A DNA stretch of 64,000 nucleotides, taken from NCBI RefSeq assembly GCF_027497195.1, contig NZ_CP114905.1, positions 4,847,001 to 4,911,000 on the forward strand. The letters are read 5' to 3'. Position 1 is the stretch's first letter. Every line of letters starts with the position of its first letter. Source of the DNA: Streptomyces sp. WMMC500 (lineage in GTDB: Bacteria; Actinomycetota; Actinomycetes; Streptomycetales; Streptomycetaceae). The notes under the pieces were generated by a model that saw only the letters and a list, made by a program, of their open reading frames with translations, had not been told where the DNA came from and did no database searches. The position numbers and the translations under genes are program-made. This document shows, piece by piece, positions 27,646-35,960 of the stretch.

Positions 27646-28098
27646 ATGCGCCCCACCGCAACGAAGGGTCTGGTCGCCGCCGGCGTCACCGCGGCGGCCC
27701 TCCTGGCAACGGTCGCCCCCGCCGAGGCCGCCCCCGCCGACAAGCCCCAGGTGCTCGCGAGCTTCACGCAGACCAGCGCGTCGAGCTACAACACCTGGGC
27801 GGCGGCCGAGGCGAACCGCGGCGCCTGGTCGGCGTACGGGTTCAACTGGTCGACCGACTACTGCAGCAGTTCCCCGGACAACCCCTTCGGCTTCCCCTTC
27901 CAGAAGTCCTGCCAGCGCCACGACTTCGGCTACCGCAACTACAAGGAACTGGGCACCTTCGACGCCAACAAGTCCCGCCTCGACAGCGCCTTCTACGAGG
28001 ACCTCAAGCGCGTCTGCACCCGCTACTCGGGCGCCACCAAGACCTCGTGCGACAGCACGGCCTGGGTCTACTACCAGGCCGTACGCGCCTTCGGCTGA
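27646..28098 (+). CDS. secreted phospholipase A2
   Basis: A 150-aa precursor with a signal peptide cleaved after A28, giving a 122-residue mature enzyme. Catalytic H92-D93 (CQRHDFGYRN) and calcium ligand D71 become mature His64, Asp65 and Asp43. That is the same length and numbering as the known Streptomyces violaceoruber PLA2. Four Cys (73, 89 and two near the C-terminus) should form two disulfides. It hydrolyses the sn-2 acyl bond of phospholipids outside the cell. Preceded by GAGGAGTCCTC. Confidence 0.95.
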   Translation: MRPTATKGLVAAGVTAAALLATVAPAEAAPADKPQVLASFTQTSASSYNTWAAAEANRGAWSAYGFNWSTDYCSSSPDNPFGFPFQKSCQRHDFGYRNYKELGTFDANKSRLDSAFYEDLKRVCTRYSGATKTSCDSTAWVYYQAVRAFG

Positions 28099-28116
28099 TC
28101 CCCGTCCCCACCCCAC

Positions 28117-28152
28117 CCGGCCCCGGCGGCGCCCCCACGCCGCCGGGGCCGG
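28117..28152 (+). terminator. hairpin after phospholipase gene
   Basis: A perfect 15-bp stem (arm CCGGCCCCGGCGGCG) with a 6-nt loop starts 19 bp after the phospholipase stop codon. Confidence 0.75.
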
Positions 28153-28517
28153 AAGCCGTGGTGGGCGGTACGCGCGTCCGCACGCCCGTCCGCACGCCAC
28201 CAACCCGGCGTCCGGGGGGTGGCGTCGGGGTTTGCCGGCGTCGCATGGGCACCCCCCGAGGCACACCACCTGACACAGACGCGCCGACCGCCCCGGGCGA
28301 ACGAAAACGACACGAACTCGGGGTAACGCCCTCCGGGAACCGGGGCAAATCGCCCTCGCGGGACGACTTTCGCCGATCCACGTGCATCCGGCACCGTGCT
28401 CGCCGGCCGAAGTCGCCTGACGCGCATATTCCGTTGACCCCGGCCCGCCCCGGCGCAAGAGTGTGGTCCGGCAGGGGGCGGCGGCGTGCCTGGGGCGGTG
28501 TGGTGGCTGGTTCGGAG
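28153..28517. other. intergenic region before MFS gene
   Basis: This 365-bp region lies between the phospholipase terminator and the next MFS gene. It has near-direct repeats (CGTCCGCACGCC near 28175-28200). No gene or confident promoter is seen; it should hold the MFS promoter. Confidence 0.4.
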
Positions 28518-29756
28518 ATGGCCCGTGAGCTGCGAGCCAGGGATCCGGCTTCCCATTCGCCCCTGTGGACGGCGGACTTCCGGCTCTTCTTCACCGCCCG
28601 CACCACCTCCCTGCTCGGCGACGCCATGCTCCCCGTCGCCATCACCGCCGCCGTCCTGGGCGCCGGATACGGCGCGAGCGGCGTGGGCTACGCCCTGGCC
28701 GCGCTCGTCGCGCCGTTCGCGGCCCTGATCATCTTCGGCGGCGTCCTGTCCGACCGCTTCGGCGCCCGCCGGCTGATGGTCGTCTCGGACGCCGCGCGGC
28801 TGGTCTTCCAGATGGCGCTGGCGCTGCTCTTCCTCGCGGGTACGCCCCGGCTGTGGCAGATCCTCGTGCTGCTGGCCCTCGTCGGCGCCGGCAGCGCGCT
28901 CTTCCAGCCCGGCGTCGCCAGCGTCACGCCGCGTGTCGCCCGGGACGTACAGAAGGCCAACGCCACCCTGCGCATCGCCGAGTCCGTCACCCTCGTGCTC
29001 GGCCCGTCGCTCGCCGGGCTGTTGCTGGCCGTCTCCTCGCCCGCCGCCGTCGTCGCCCTCGACGCCCTGACGTACGCGGTCAGCGGCGCCTGCCTCTTCG
29101 CGCTCCGCGCGGTCCCCATGGGCCCCGGCACGAAACGGGACGGCGCGCCGTCGTTCCGGGCCGATCTGGTCGAGGGCTGGCGGGAGTTCACGGCCCGCAC
29201 CTGGCTGTGGAGCGTCATCGTCGTCTTCATGCTCTGGCAGCTCGCCGGCGCGGGACCCACCACCACCCTCGGCAACAGCACGCTCGTCACCGACTACGGC
29301 GCCTCGACCTTCGGCCTGGTCATGTCGTCCCTCGGCGCCGGCAGCGTGCTGGGCGGGCTCGTCGCGATCAGACTCCGCCCGCGGCACCCGCTGCGCGCGG
29401 GCGCGCTGTCGATGACCCTGTGGGCGCTGATGCCGCTGGCCGTCGGCCTCGGGCTCGCCGCGCCGCTGGTGGCGGTGTGTTACGGGATCAGCGGAATAGG
29501 GGCGGCGTTCTGGATCGTCATGTTCCACACGAGCGTGCAGACGCACGTGCCGCAGGACGTCCTCGGCCGGGTGCACGCGTACGACGCGGCCGGCTCGCTG
29601 GTGATGAAGCCGGTCGGCCAGGCGGCGGCCGGTCCGATGGCGGGGGTGGTGGGGACGGTGCCGCTGCTGTTCGTGTCCGCGACGATGGCGGTGGTGACGT
29701 GCGTGCTGCTGCTGGCGATCCCGGCGGTACGGGGCCTGCGGCGGGTCGGGGGCTAG
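28518..29756 (+). CDS. MFS transporter
   Basis: A 412-aa exporter-type MFS protein: FRLFFTARTTSLLGDAMLPVAITAAVL at TM1, then GGVLSDRFGARRLMVVSD after TM2, and about 12 hydrophobic helices. The start is uncertain: ATG28518 gives the conserved-looking beginning, but GGAG directly abuts it. GTG28503 or GTG28500 are alternatives. The substrate is unknown. Confidence 0.87.
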   Translation: MARELRARDPASHSPLWTADFRLFFTARTTSLLGDAMLPVAITAAVLGAGYGASGVGYALAALVAPFAALIIFGGVLSDRFGARRLMVVSDAARLVFQMALALLFLAGTPRLWQILVLLALVGAGSALFQPGVASVTPRVARDVQKANATLRIAESVTLVLGPSLAGLLLAVSSPAAVVALDALTYAVSGACLFALRAVPMGPGTKRDGAPSFRADLVEGWREFTARTWLWSVIVVFMLWQLAGAGPTTTLGNSTLVTDYGASTFGLVMSSLGAGSVLGGLVAIRLRPRHPLRAGALSMTLWALMPLAVGLGLAAPLVAVCYGISGIGAAFWIVMFHTSVQTHVPQDVLGRVHAYDAAGSLVMKPVGQAAAGPMAGVVGTVPLLFVSATMAVVTCVLLLAIPAVRGLRRVGG

Positions 29757-29758
29757 CG

Positions 29759-29793
29759 AGGGCGGGCGGGTAGCGAACGCGCGCGCCCGCCCT
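29759..29793. terminator. hairpin after MFS gene
   Basis: A perfect 10-bp stem (arm AGGGCGGGCG) with a 15-nt loop starts 3 bp after the MFS stop, before the convergent DUF5685 gene. Confidence 0.55.
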
Positions 29794-29877
29794 GGGCGTA
29801 CTGCGGGACGCCCCGCTGTACAGACACGACGGCCACCGGCGAGACGCGCACCACCCGGCTCGGATCGATCAACCCGC

Positions 29878-30960
29878 CTAGCAGTTGCAGTCGCAGCAAC
29901 CGCAGTCGCAGTCACAGTCGCAGCAACCGCCGCCGTCGTCTCCGTCGTCCCCGCCGCAACACTGGCAGCAGTTGCACAGGTCACCGCAGCCGCCGCAGTC
30001 GCACCAGCCGCTTCTCCTGTGCTCCTCCGCCGGCCCGCTGTCCTGCCCCAGCGGTACGCCGAACTCCGGCGGCGGGGGGCCGAAGCCGCCGCCGGCGTGC
30101 GCGAAGGTCCGGCGTACGGCGCGCTCCAGCTCGCCGACCAGCAGCGCGCGGACCAGGCGGTCGTCGGTGAACTCCGCGTCCGCCAGGGCGAGGGCGACGC
30201 CGCGTGTCGCGTCGTCGCACAACTGCCGCACCCGGGCGGGCTCCGTGGCTGTTGCGGCGATCGGGTTCCACGCGCCCGTACGGCGGTCCTCCTCCGTGTC
30301 CTGCACCGCGTCCAGCAGGTGGGCGACCCGGCCGAAGAGGCGCCCGGCCTCGGCCAGGGCCTCGGCGTTCCCGGGCCGGCCCGCCAGCTTCGCGGTGTGG
30401 GCGAACGCCGCCGCCGTCGCCAGCTCCGTCGCCTCGGTCACCGCCAGCACCGACGTCCCCGGCCCGGCCAGCGCCTCCGCCTCCCGCTGCCGCTCCACCG
30501 CCTCGATCAGCACCGCGGTGTCGAACCCCAGCCCCGCGCCGCCCCGCGCCCCGGCGGCCTCCCAGCCCCCGGCCACCCGCCGCGCCGGGGCCGCCAGCAC
30601 CGGCCGCGCGAGCGCCCCGTCGCCGTCGGCGACGTGGTCGCGTATCTTCGCCGACGCCAGCAGCAGCGAGACCACCGCCGCCAGCCGTGCCCCGTCCCCG
30701 TACGCCACCTCCGCGCGCCGCATCCGGCGCAGCGGGCACGGTCCCGCCTTGCGCCAGCCGCCGCCGCTCCTGCCTTCGGCCGGCGCGGCCTGCGCGTCGT
30801 ACAGCACCGATATCAGCAGGCCGTCGTGGTTGGTGGCCGCCCGCGCGACCTGCCCGCCCTGGCCGCGTAGCGCCAGGCACAGCCCGCACAGGTGCCCCAG
30901 CCACTCCTGGGCCAGCCCCTTGGGCAGCCGGCAGCGGCACGGCCGGATGATGCCGAACAT
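29878..30960 (-). CDS. DUF5685 family protein with Cys-rich tail
   Basis: A 360-aa protein resembling DUF5685. The N-terminus MFGIIRPCRCRLPKGLAQEWLGHLCGLCLALRG carries CxC and CGLC pairs. The central helical body (about 80-300) is typical of the family. The C-terminal ~42 residues contain 17 Cys in CxC, CC and CxxC spacings mixed with Asp and Gly, like a metallothionein or metal-storage tail. No signal peptide is visible. The gene is monocistronic, ending 5 bp beyond the Cys-rich DNA repeat. The family has no established biochemical function; metal or redox chemistry is inference. Confidence 0.8.
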   Translation of the reverse strand: MFGIIRPCRCRLPKGLAQEWLGHLCGLCLALRGQGGQVARAATNHDGLLISVLYDAQAAPAEGRSGGGWRKAGPCPLRRMRRAEVAYGDGARLAAVVSLLLASAKIRDHVADGDGALARPVLAAPARRVAGGWEAAGARGGAGLGFDTAVLIEAVERQREAEALAGPGTSVLAVTEATELATAAAFAHTAKLAGRPGNAEALAEAGRLFGRVAHLLDAVQDTEEDRRTGAWNPIAATATEPARVRQLCDDATRGVALALADAEFTDDRLVRALLVGELERAVRRTFAHAGGGFGPPPPEFGVPLGQDSGPAEEHRRSGWCDCGGCGDLCNCCQCCGGDDGDDGGGCCDCDCDCGCCDCNC

Positions 30961-31133
30961 GCGTGTTCCTTCCCCACGGTCCCCTGTCGGGTGGAAGACG
31001 AGGCTACGCGGGGCACGGTTCGCCGGTGGCGGCAGTCGGTGAAGCCGGGGCGGTTGCCGGCCACGTGGCGGAGGGCGCGGGGAGCACGGGCGGTCGGGCG
31101 GCGGCTCCGCATCGGACCGGTGGTCACCGGCGT

Positions 31134-31178
31134 CGGCCCCTCAGCGATCGGCCGGTCAGCGAGCGGCCCCTCAGCGGC
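31134..31178. repeat. three 15-bp tandem repeats
   Basis: The units CGGCCCCTCAGCGAT, CGGCCGGTCAGCGAG and CGGCCCCTCAGCGGC run head to tail across the 3' end of the SnoaL-like gene. The third unit contains its stop codon. Probably slippage-derived. Confidence 0.6.
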
Positions 31179-31563
31179 TGGCCGGCTCCTCCCACCAGGT
31201 GAGATGGGCGGCGGCCCGGGCCACCGGCTCGATGATCTCCCAGCCCTCCGCGATCAGCCCGTCCTCGACGCGCCAGATGTCGACCACCGCGATCTCCGGC
31301 CCGCCCCCGGGAAGCCACCGCCGGGAGTGCATGACGACGTGGTCGCCGTCGGCCAGCAGGTGGCCGATCTCCACCCGCATGCCGGCGAGCGGGGTGAGCG
31401 CCGCCTCGACGGCGGCGAGCCACTCCGCCTTGGACGACGTGGTCGCGTCGGGCCGGTGATGGACGAAGTCGTCGCTCAGCAGCGGCGCGAGGCCGTCGAC
31501 GCCGCCCGTCTCGATCAGTCCGGCGAGTGCCCGCTGGACGAGGGTCTTGTTGTCTGCGCTCAT
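31171..31563 (-). CDS. SnoaL-like/NTF2-like protein
   Basis: A 130-aa cone-fold protein: NKTLVQRALAGLIETGGVDGLAPLLSDDFVHHRPD and a late IAVVDIWRVEDGLIAEGWEIIEP, typical of SnoaL-like polyketide cyclase/NTF2 proteins. ATG31563 gives the usual family start; the in-frame extension upstream is unlikely. The function is unknown, often a small hydrolase or isomerase. Confidence 0.85.
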   Translation of the reverse strand: MSADNKTLVQRALAGLIETGGVDGLAPLLSDDFVHHRPDATTSSKAEWLAAVEAALTPLAGMRVEIGHLLADGDHVVMHSRRWLPGGGPEIAVVDIWRVEDGLIAEGWEIIEPVARAAAHLTWWEEPASR

Positions 31564-31721
31564 GCGGGCGAGTCTCGCCGCGGTCGCGGCGGCTGTCGAT
31601 GACATGGCGTTTCATGGCGTACGACGCCCACGGTGGGTGCCCCCGGCGAACGTGCGGCGTTCGCCGCACGGCCGGCGCCCCACCGCCGCCCGTGCGGCTC
31701 GTGCCGCTCACGTGCCCGTCG

Positions 31722-31943
31722 TCAGAGCTTCTCCATATGGTCGTACGGCGCGGTGACCCGGACCCGGCGGGAGCCGAAGTCGACGAGCATCGCGACGCCG
31801 TCCTCGGCGGAGACGATCGTGCCCAGGCCGTACCGGTCGTGTGTGACCCGGTCGCCGGGGGCGAAGGTCTTGGCCGCGGGAGCGACGGGTGCCTTGAAGG
31901 GACTGGTGGGCAGATGGCGCCGGGGCGCGGATGCTTTTTTCAT
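31722..31943 (-). CDS. small Tudor/UvrD-C-like domain protein
   Basis: A 73-aa protein with a basic N-terminus (MKKASAPRRH) and a beta-barrel-like core, FAPGDRVTHDRYGLGTIVSAEDGVAMLVDFGSRRVRVTAP. The core resembles the C-terminal Tudor-like domain of UvrD/PcrA and CarD-type RNA-polymerase-binding modules. Many Streptomyces genomes have such small proteins. Binding to RNA polymerase or nucleic acid is an inference. Confidence 0.75.
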   Translation of the reverse strand: MKKASAPRRHLPTSPFKAPVAPAAKTFAPGDRVTHDRYGLGTIVSAEDGVAMLVDFGSRRVRVTAPYDHMEKL

Positions 31944-32065
31944 CGGAAACCCAGTATGGGCCGCCGGGGCGGCCGGCGTGCCTGTCGTACCCGATCGAAA
32001 CCGATCCGTCAGCCTTCAGAGGCCCCCGTGCCCGCCCGCACGGCGCCCTCGCCCTCCCGGGGAAT

Positions 32066-32081
32066 ACATGACCAGTCATGT
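32066..32081. promoter_or_regulatory. inverted repeat upstream of LLM-marR operon
   Basis: ACATGAC-CA-GTCATGT has perfect 7-bp arms with a 2-bp spacer, 55 bp before the LLM oxidoreductase start. The position and size fit autoregulation by the MarR protein encoded in the operon. Confidence 0.6.
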
Positions 32082-32135
32082 TGTTGAGGGGGTGTACGCG
32101 CCCGGAAGGACGGGCCGAGCGAAGAGGAGCGGATC

Positions 32136-33323
32136 ATGCAGTTCGGGATCTTCAGCGTCGGCGACATCGCCCCCGACCCGGTGACCGGCCGGACCTACAG
32201 CGAGGCCGAGCGCATCGACAACATCGTCCGGGTCGCGAAGCGGGCCGACGAGGTGGGGCTCGACGTGTTCGCGCTGGGGGAGCACCACAATCCCCCGTTC
32301 ATCCCCTCGTCGCCGCCGACCCTCCTGGCCTACGTCGCGGCGCAGACCGAGCGCATCATGCTCAGCACCTCGGTCACCCTGATGACCACGAACGACCCGG
32401 TGAAGATCGCCGAGGACTACGCCATGCTCCAGCACGTCGCCAAGGGGCGGCTGGACCTCATGGTCGGGCGCGGCAACACCGTGCCGGTCTACCCGTGGTT
32501 CGGCAAGGACATCCGCGAGGGCGTCGCGCTGGCGCTGGAGAACTACAACCTGCTGCACCGGCTGTGGCGCGAGGACGTCGTCGACTGGGAGGGCAGGTTC
32601 CGTACGCCGCTGCAGGGGTTCACCGCCACGCCGCGCCCGCTGGACGACGTGCCGCCGTTCGTCTGGCACGGCTCCATCCGCTCGCCGGAGATCGCCGAGC
32701 AGGCCGCGTACTACGGGAACGGGTTCTTCGCCAACCACATCCTGGCGCCGAACTTCCACTTCAAGCGGCTCGTCGACCTCTACCGGCAGCGCTACGCGCA
32801 CTACGAGCACGGCACCCCCGAGCAGGCCATCGTCGGCCTCGGCGGGATGTCGTTCGTCGCCGGGCGGTCGCAGGACGCGGTGGAGCGCTTCCGCCCGTAC
32901 TTCGAGAACTACCCGATGTTCCGCGGGTCCCGGCTCGAAGACCACATGGAGGCGACGCCGCTGACCGTGGGCAGCCCGCAGCAGGTCATCGACAAGGTCC
33001 TCACCTTCCAGGAGGGCTTCGGCGACTACCAGCGGCAGTTGTTCGCGGTCGACGGGCTGGCGCTGCCGGTCGACATGGCCCTGGAGCAGGTCGAACTGCT
33101 CGGCACCGAGGTCGTGCCGGTCCTGCGCAGGGAACTGGAGTCGCGCCGGGCGGACGGCGTGCCGGACGCGCCGACGCACGGGTCGCTCGTCAGCGCCAAG
33201 TACGGGGACGCGGAGCCGCGCCAGCCGCGGCCGAACCCCAACCGCGGCGACAACCTGTCCGGCACCATGCCGTACCAGGACAGCGACCCCGCCGTCCAGG
33301 CGAAGTTCCCCGTGGTGATCTGA
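32136..33323 (+). CDS. LLM-class flavin-dependent oxidoreductase
   Basis: A 395-aa luciferase-like monooxygenase (TIM barrel): MQFGIFSVGDIAPDPVTG, then GLDVFALGEHHNPPF, LSTSVTLMTTNDPVKIAEDYAMLQHVAKGRLDLMVGRGN. It uses reduced FMN supplied by a reductase. ATG32136 follows AGAGGAGCGG. It heads a tightly coupled operon with a MarR regulator (ATGA overlap) and an FMN reductase (GTGA overlap), forming a complete two-component flavin system. The substrate is unknown. Confidence 0.93.
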   Translation: MQFGIFSVGDIAPDPVTGRTYSEAERIDNIVRVAKRADEVGLDVFALGEHHNPPFIPSSPPTLLAYVAAQTERIMLSTSVTLMTTNDPVKIAEDYAMLQHVAKGRLDLMVGRGNTVPVYPWFGKDIREGVALALENYNLLHRLWREDVVDWEGRFRTPLQGFTATPRPLDDVPPFVWHGSIRSPEIAEQAAYYGNGFFANHILAPNFHFKRLVDLYRQRYAHYEHGTPEQAIVGLGGMSFVAGRSQDAVERFRPYFENYPMFRGSRLEDHMEATPLTVGSPQQVIDKVLTFQEGFGDYQRQLFAVDGLALPVDMALEQVELLGTEVVPVLRRELESRRADGVPDAPTHGSLVSAKYGDAEPRQPRPNPNRGDNLSGTMPYQDSDPAVQAKFPVVI

Positions 33324-33835
33324 TGGCGGCCACCACGACGCAGATCGCGCTCGCGGCCTGGGAGTCGTTGCTACGGGCCCAGGCCACGATCGCCCGCGAG
33401 TTCGAGTACACGGGCGACTGGGGGGACGTGCTGCCGCGCGAGTACGCCGTCCTGCACGCCCTGTCCGCCTCGGACGACGGCCGCCGGATCACCGACCTCA
33501 TGCAGGACGCGCTGCTGACGCAGGCCGGTGTCTCGCGCCTCGTGGCCCGGCTGGAGAAGCGGGGGTACGTCGAGCGCCGCGACGACCCCGCGGACGCCCG
33601 CGCCTGCCGCGTCGCGCTCAGCGCGGCGGGGCGCGAGACGTACCGCAGGCTGGGGCAGGCCCACGCGCGGCAGGTGCGGGAGGTGATGACGCGGGCCCTG
33701 GGCACGCAGGAACTCGAAACGCTGCGGGAGCTGACCGAGGCCCTCATCGCCGCCGACCCCGGCTCCCCCGCCCCCTCCAGCCCCTCTTCCCCCTCTTCCC
33801 CGTCCACCCGAGCGCAGCGAAGGAGGTCCGCGTGA
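33323..33835 (+). CDS. MarR-family transcriptional regulator
   Basis: A 170-aa winged helix protein: YAVLHALSASDDGRRITDLMQDALLTQAGVSRLVARLEKRGYVERRDDPADARACRVALSAAG is the MarR core. The C-terminal Ser/Pro run (PSSPSSPSSPST) is low complexity. It sits between the LLM oxidase and the FMN reductase, overlapping both by 4 bp. It probably represses the operon through the dyad at 32066-32081, responding to the oxidase substrate. Confidence 0.92.
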   Translation: MAATTTQIALAAWESLLRAQATIAREFEYTGDWGDVLPREYAVLHALSASDDGRRITDLMQDALLTQAGVSRLVARLEKRGYVERRDDPADARACRVALSAAGRETYRRLGQAHARQVREVMTRALGTQELETLRELTEALIAADPGSPAPSSPSSPSSPSTRAQRRRSA

Positions 33836-34512
33836 CCACCGAACGGAAGATCGTCGTCATCAACGCCGGTGTCAGCGAGGAGTCGTCGACCCGCAGGCTC
33901 GCCGGCCGGATCGCGCAGCAGAGCATCGACACCCTCGCCGCGGCCGGGATCCCGGCCACCGTGAGCATGCTCGACCTCGGGCCGCTGGCCACCGACATCG
34001 CGCGTTCGCTCGTCTCCGGCTTCCCCACCGCGCCGGTGAGCGACGCGATCGCCGGGCTGGCGGGCGCGGACGCGGTGATCGCGGCGACGCCGGTGTACAA
34101 GGCGGGGATCAGCGGCCTGTTCAAGTCGTTCGCCGACCTGATCGACAACGACCTGCTCATCGCCGTGCCGGTGATCCTCGCGGCCACCGGCGGCACCGCC
34201 CGCCACGCGATGGTCACCGACGACCAGCTCCGCCCGCTCTTCGCCTTCCTCCGTGCCCTGCCGGTGCCCACGTCGCTGTACGCGGCGCCGGAGGACTGGG
34301 GCTCCCTCGAGCTGGGGAAGCGGATCGCCCGGGCGGCCGGCGAACTGGCCGTCCTGCTGCGTACCGACGCGCCGCGGCAGATCGCCGACGACAACTGGAC
34401 GGGTTACCAGCACACGTTCGCCGGCCAGGCCACCCGCGCGGACCAGAGCGCGACGGACGTCGACTTCAGCACGGACCTGATGCGCCTGGCCGCCGGCGGC
34501 GAGGCGACCTGA
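33832..34512 (+). CDS. NAD(P)H-dependent FMN reductase
   Basis: A 226-aa flavodoxin-like reductase of the CE1759/MsuE type: KIVVINAGVSEESSTRRLAGRI, then ADAVIAATPVYKAGISGLFKSFADLID and ILAATGGTARHAM. It supplies FMNH2 to the LLM monooxygenase encoded two genes upstream. The GTG start overlaps the marR stop. Confidence 0.92.
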   Translation: MTTERKIVVINAGVSEESSTRRLAGRIAQQSIDTLAAAGIPATVSMLDLGPLATDIARSLVSGFPTAPVSDAIAGLAGADAVIAATPVYKAGISGLFKSFADLIDNDLLIAVPVILAATGGTARHAMVTDDQLRPLFAFLRALPVPTSLYAAPEDWGSLELGKRIARAAGELAVLLRTDAPRQIADDNWTGYQHTFAGQATRADQSATDVDFSTDLMRLAAGGEAT

Positions 34513-34596
34513 CCCGCCCGGTCGGGCCCCCGCGCCCTCCCGGCCCGTGCGCCGTACCGGCCGGCGGGTGGCGGAGGGGCGTGGACGGCGGTCGGG

Positions 34597-34974
34597 TCAG
34601 GTGAAGGACTCGGGTCCGAAGCGGCCCACCGCCACGAAGAGGGCCAGGGCCAGGTACGTCAGGTCCAGCACCACCACCTTCTCGCGGCGGCGCACGCGGG
34701 TCGCGACCGCGCCGGTCATCAGCAGCGCCGCGCCGGTGGCGGCCAGCGGCACCAGGACCGGTGCGATGTCGAGGGCGGCGGGCAGGATCAGGCCCACCGC
34801 GGCGAGGGCCTCGACGCCGCCGATGGCCTGGACGGTGCGGGCGTCGAAGTCCTCGACCCACCTCCCGCTCGGGTGGGCGGCCAGTTTCTCCTTGGGCAGG
34901 AACAGCTTGCTGACGGAGCCGACCGCGTAGACCACGGCCAGTAAGCCCGCGGCGATCCACAGAGCGACGTTCAT
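34597..34974 (-). CDS. DoxX-like membrane protein
   Basis: A 125-aa protein with four TM helices and the DoxX-like features GLLAVVYAVGSVSKLFLPKEKLAAHP and VQAIGGVEALAAVGLILP. ATG34974 was chosen over ATG34980 because GAGGGG is 6 nt upstream of the former and abuts the latter. The role is unknown; relatives are linked to redox homeostasis. Confidence 0.85.
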   Translation of the reverse strand: MNVALWIAAGLLAVVYAVGSVSKLFLPKEKLAAHPSGRWVEDFDARTVQAIGGVEALAAVGLILPAALDIAPVLVPLAATGAALLMTGAVATRVRRREKVVVLDLTYLALALFVAVGRFGPESFT

Positions 34975-35143
34975 GACCATTCCCCTCGCAAGACGGTCGG
35001 GCATCCGGGGCCCGGAGACCCACGCCTTGTGAGACTGCCCTCCTGCGACGGCCGGGACAACGGTGCACCGAGCCGTTCCCGCCGCCGCCGGGGGAGGCCG
35101 CGGTGACACGGCGGCCTCGCCCCGGGCGGCGTGCGCGAGGGCC

Positions 35144-35620
35144 TCAGCCGTCGCGGGCGTCCTCCTGCCTGGTCCGGTGCTCCTGCTCCACGATTCCCTT
35201 GATCCGCGCCATGTTGATCTCGGACATCTCGTTGAGGTGGTCGGTCATCTGGTCGTTGTCGTACGGGGCGCCGTCCCGCATGTCGAACTCCTGCACCCAG
35301 CGCATCTCGGTGCCCTCGCGGGTCACGCGGTAGGTCCAGTGCAGCTTCATGTAGACGAAGGGGCCGGTTTCGATCCGGTGTGCCCGGACCGAGAGGGAGT
35401 CCCGGTCGGGGCTGCGGTGGGAAACCCACTCCCACACCCGCCCGTTCGCGTCCGGGCGCGTCTTGATCCGGAAGTCGATGCCGTCGTCCGTGTGCCGGAG
35501 GATCTCCGTCTCGGCGTAGCCGGCGAACATGTCGGGCCAGGACTCGACGTCGTTGGTCATGGTCCACACGAGGTCGACCGGGGCCTCGATGAGGACGGCG
35601 TGTTCGGTGCGCGCCCCCAT
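35144..35620 (-). CDS. type II PKS aromatase/cyclase (WhiE ORF VI-like)
   Basis: A 158-aa SRPBCC aromatase/cyclase: [63 protein letters not shown]. It is close in type to TcmN-N-terminal/WhiE single-domain cyclases that fold and aromatise the first ring of the polyketide. It is the last gene of the five-gene pigment cluster, starting 2 bp after the ACP stop. Confidence 0.9.
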   Translation of the reverse strand: MGARTEHAVLIEAPVDLVWTMTNDVESWPDMFAGYAETEILRHTDDGIDFRIKTRPDANGRVWEWVSHRSPDRDSLSVRAHRIETGPFVYMKLHWTYRVTREGTEMRWVQEFDMRDGAPYDNDQMTDHLNEMSEINMARIKGIVEQEHRTRQEDARDG

Positions 35621-35621
35621 G

Positions 35622-35873
35622 TCAGGCCCCCGCCCCGGAGACCCGGTCGTTGATCATCCGGAGCGTGCCCCCGGGGGTCCGCATGTCGGACTCCGGGATG
35701 TCGACGCCGAGGGTCTGCTTGATCCGGGCGGACAGCTCCAGCAGGGCGAGCGAGTCGTAGCCGAGTTCGTCGAAGGCGATGTCGGCGATGTCGCCGTTCA
35801 GATCGGTCACGTCGGACTCTCCTGCACAGTCTCTGATGAGGGATACGAGGTGGGAAAGGGTGATCTCGGGCAC
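35622..35873 (-). CDS. acyl carrier protein (type II PKS, WhiE ORF V-like)
   Basis: An 83-aa ACP. The phosphopantetheine attachment site is S41 in [17 protein letters not shown]. It carries the growing poly-beta-ketone between the ketosynthase pair and the cyclase. It lies 88 bp after the chain length factor gene, an unusually wide gap for this cluster. Confidence 0.93.
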   Translation of the reverse strand: MPEITLSHLVSLIRDCAGESDVTDLNGDIADIAFDELGYDSLALLELSARIKQTLGVDIPESDMRTPGGTLRMINDRVSGAGA

Positions 35874-35960
35874 GGGTGACCTCCGATGGCAGAGCGCGTC
35901 GTCGCGCGGTGGTGGTGGGATGGCGTGCGTGGGGTGTGCGGGACGCTCGACGTCCCGCGG

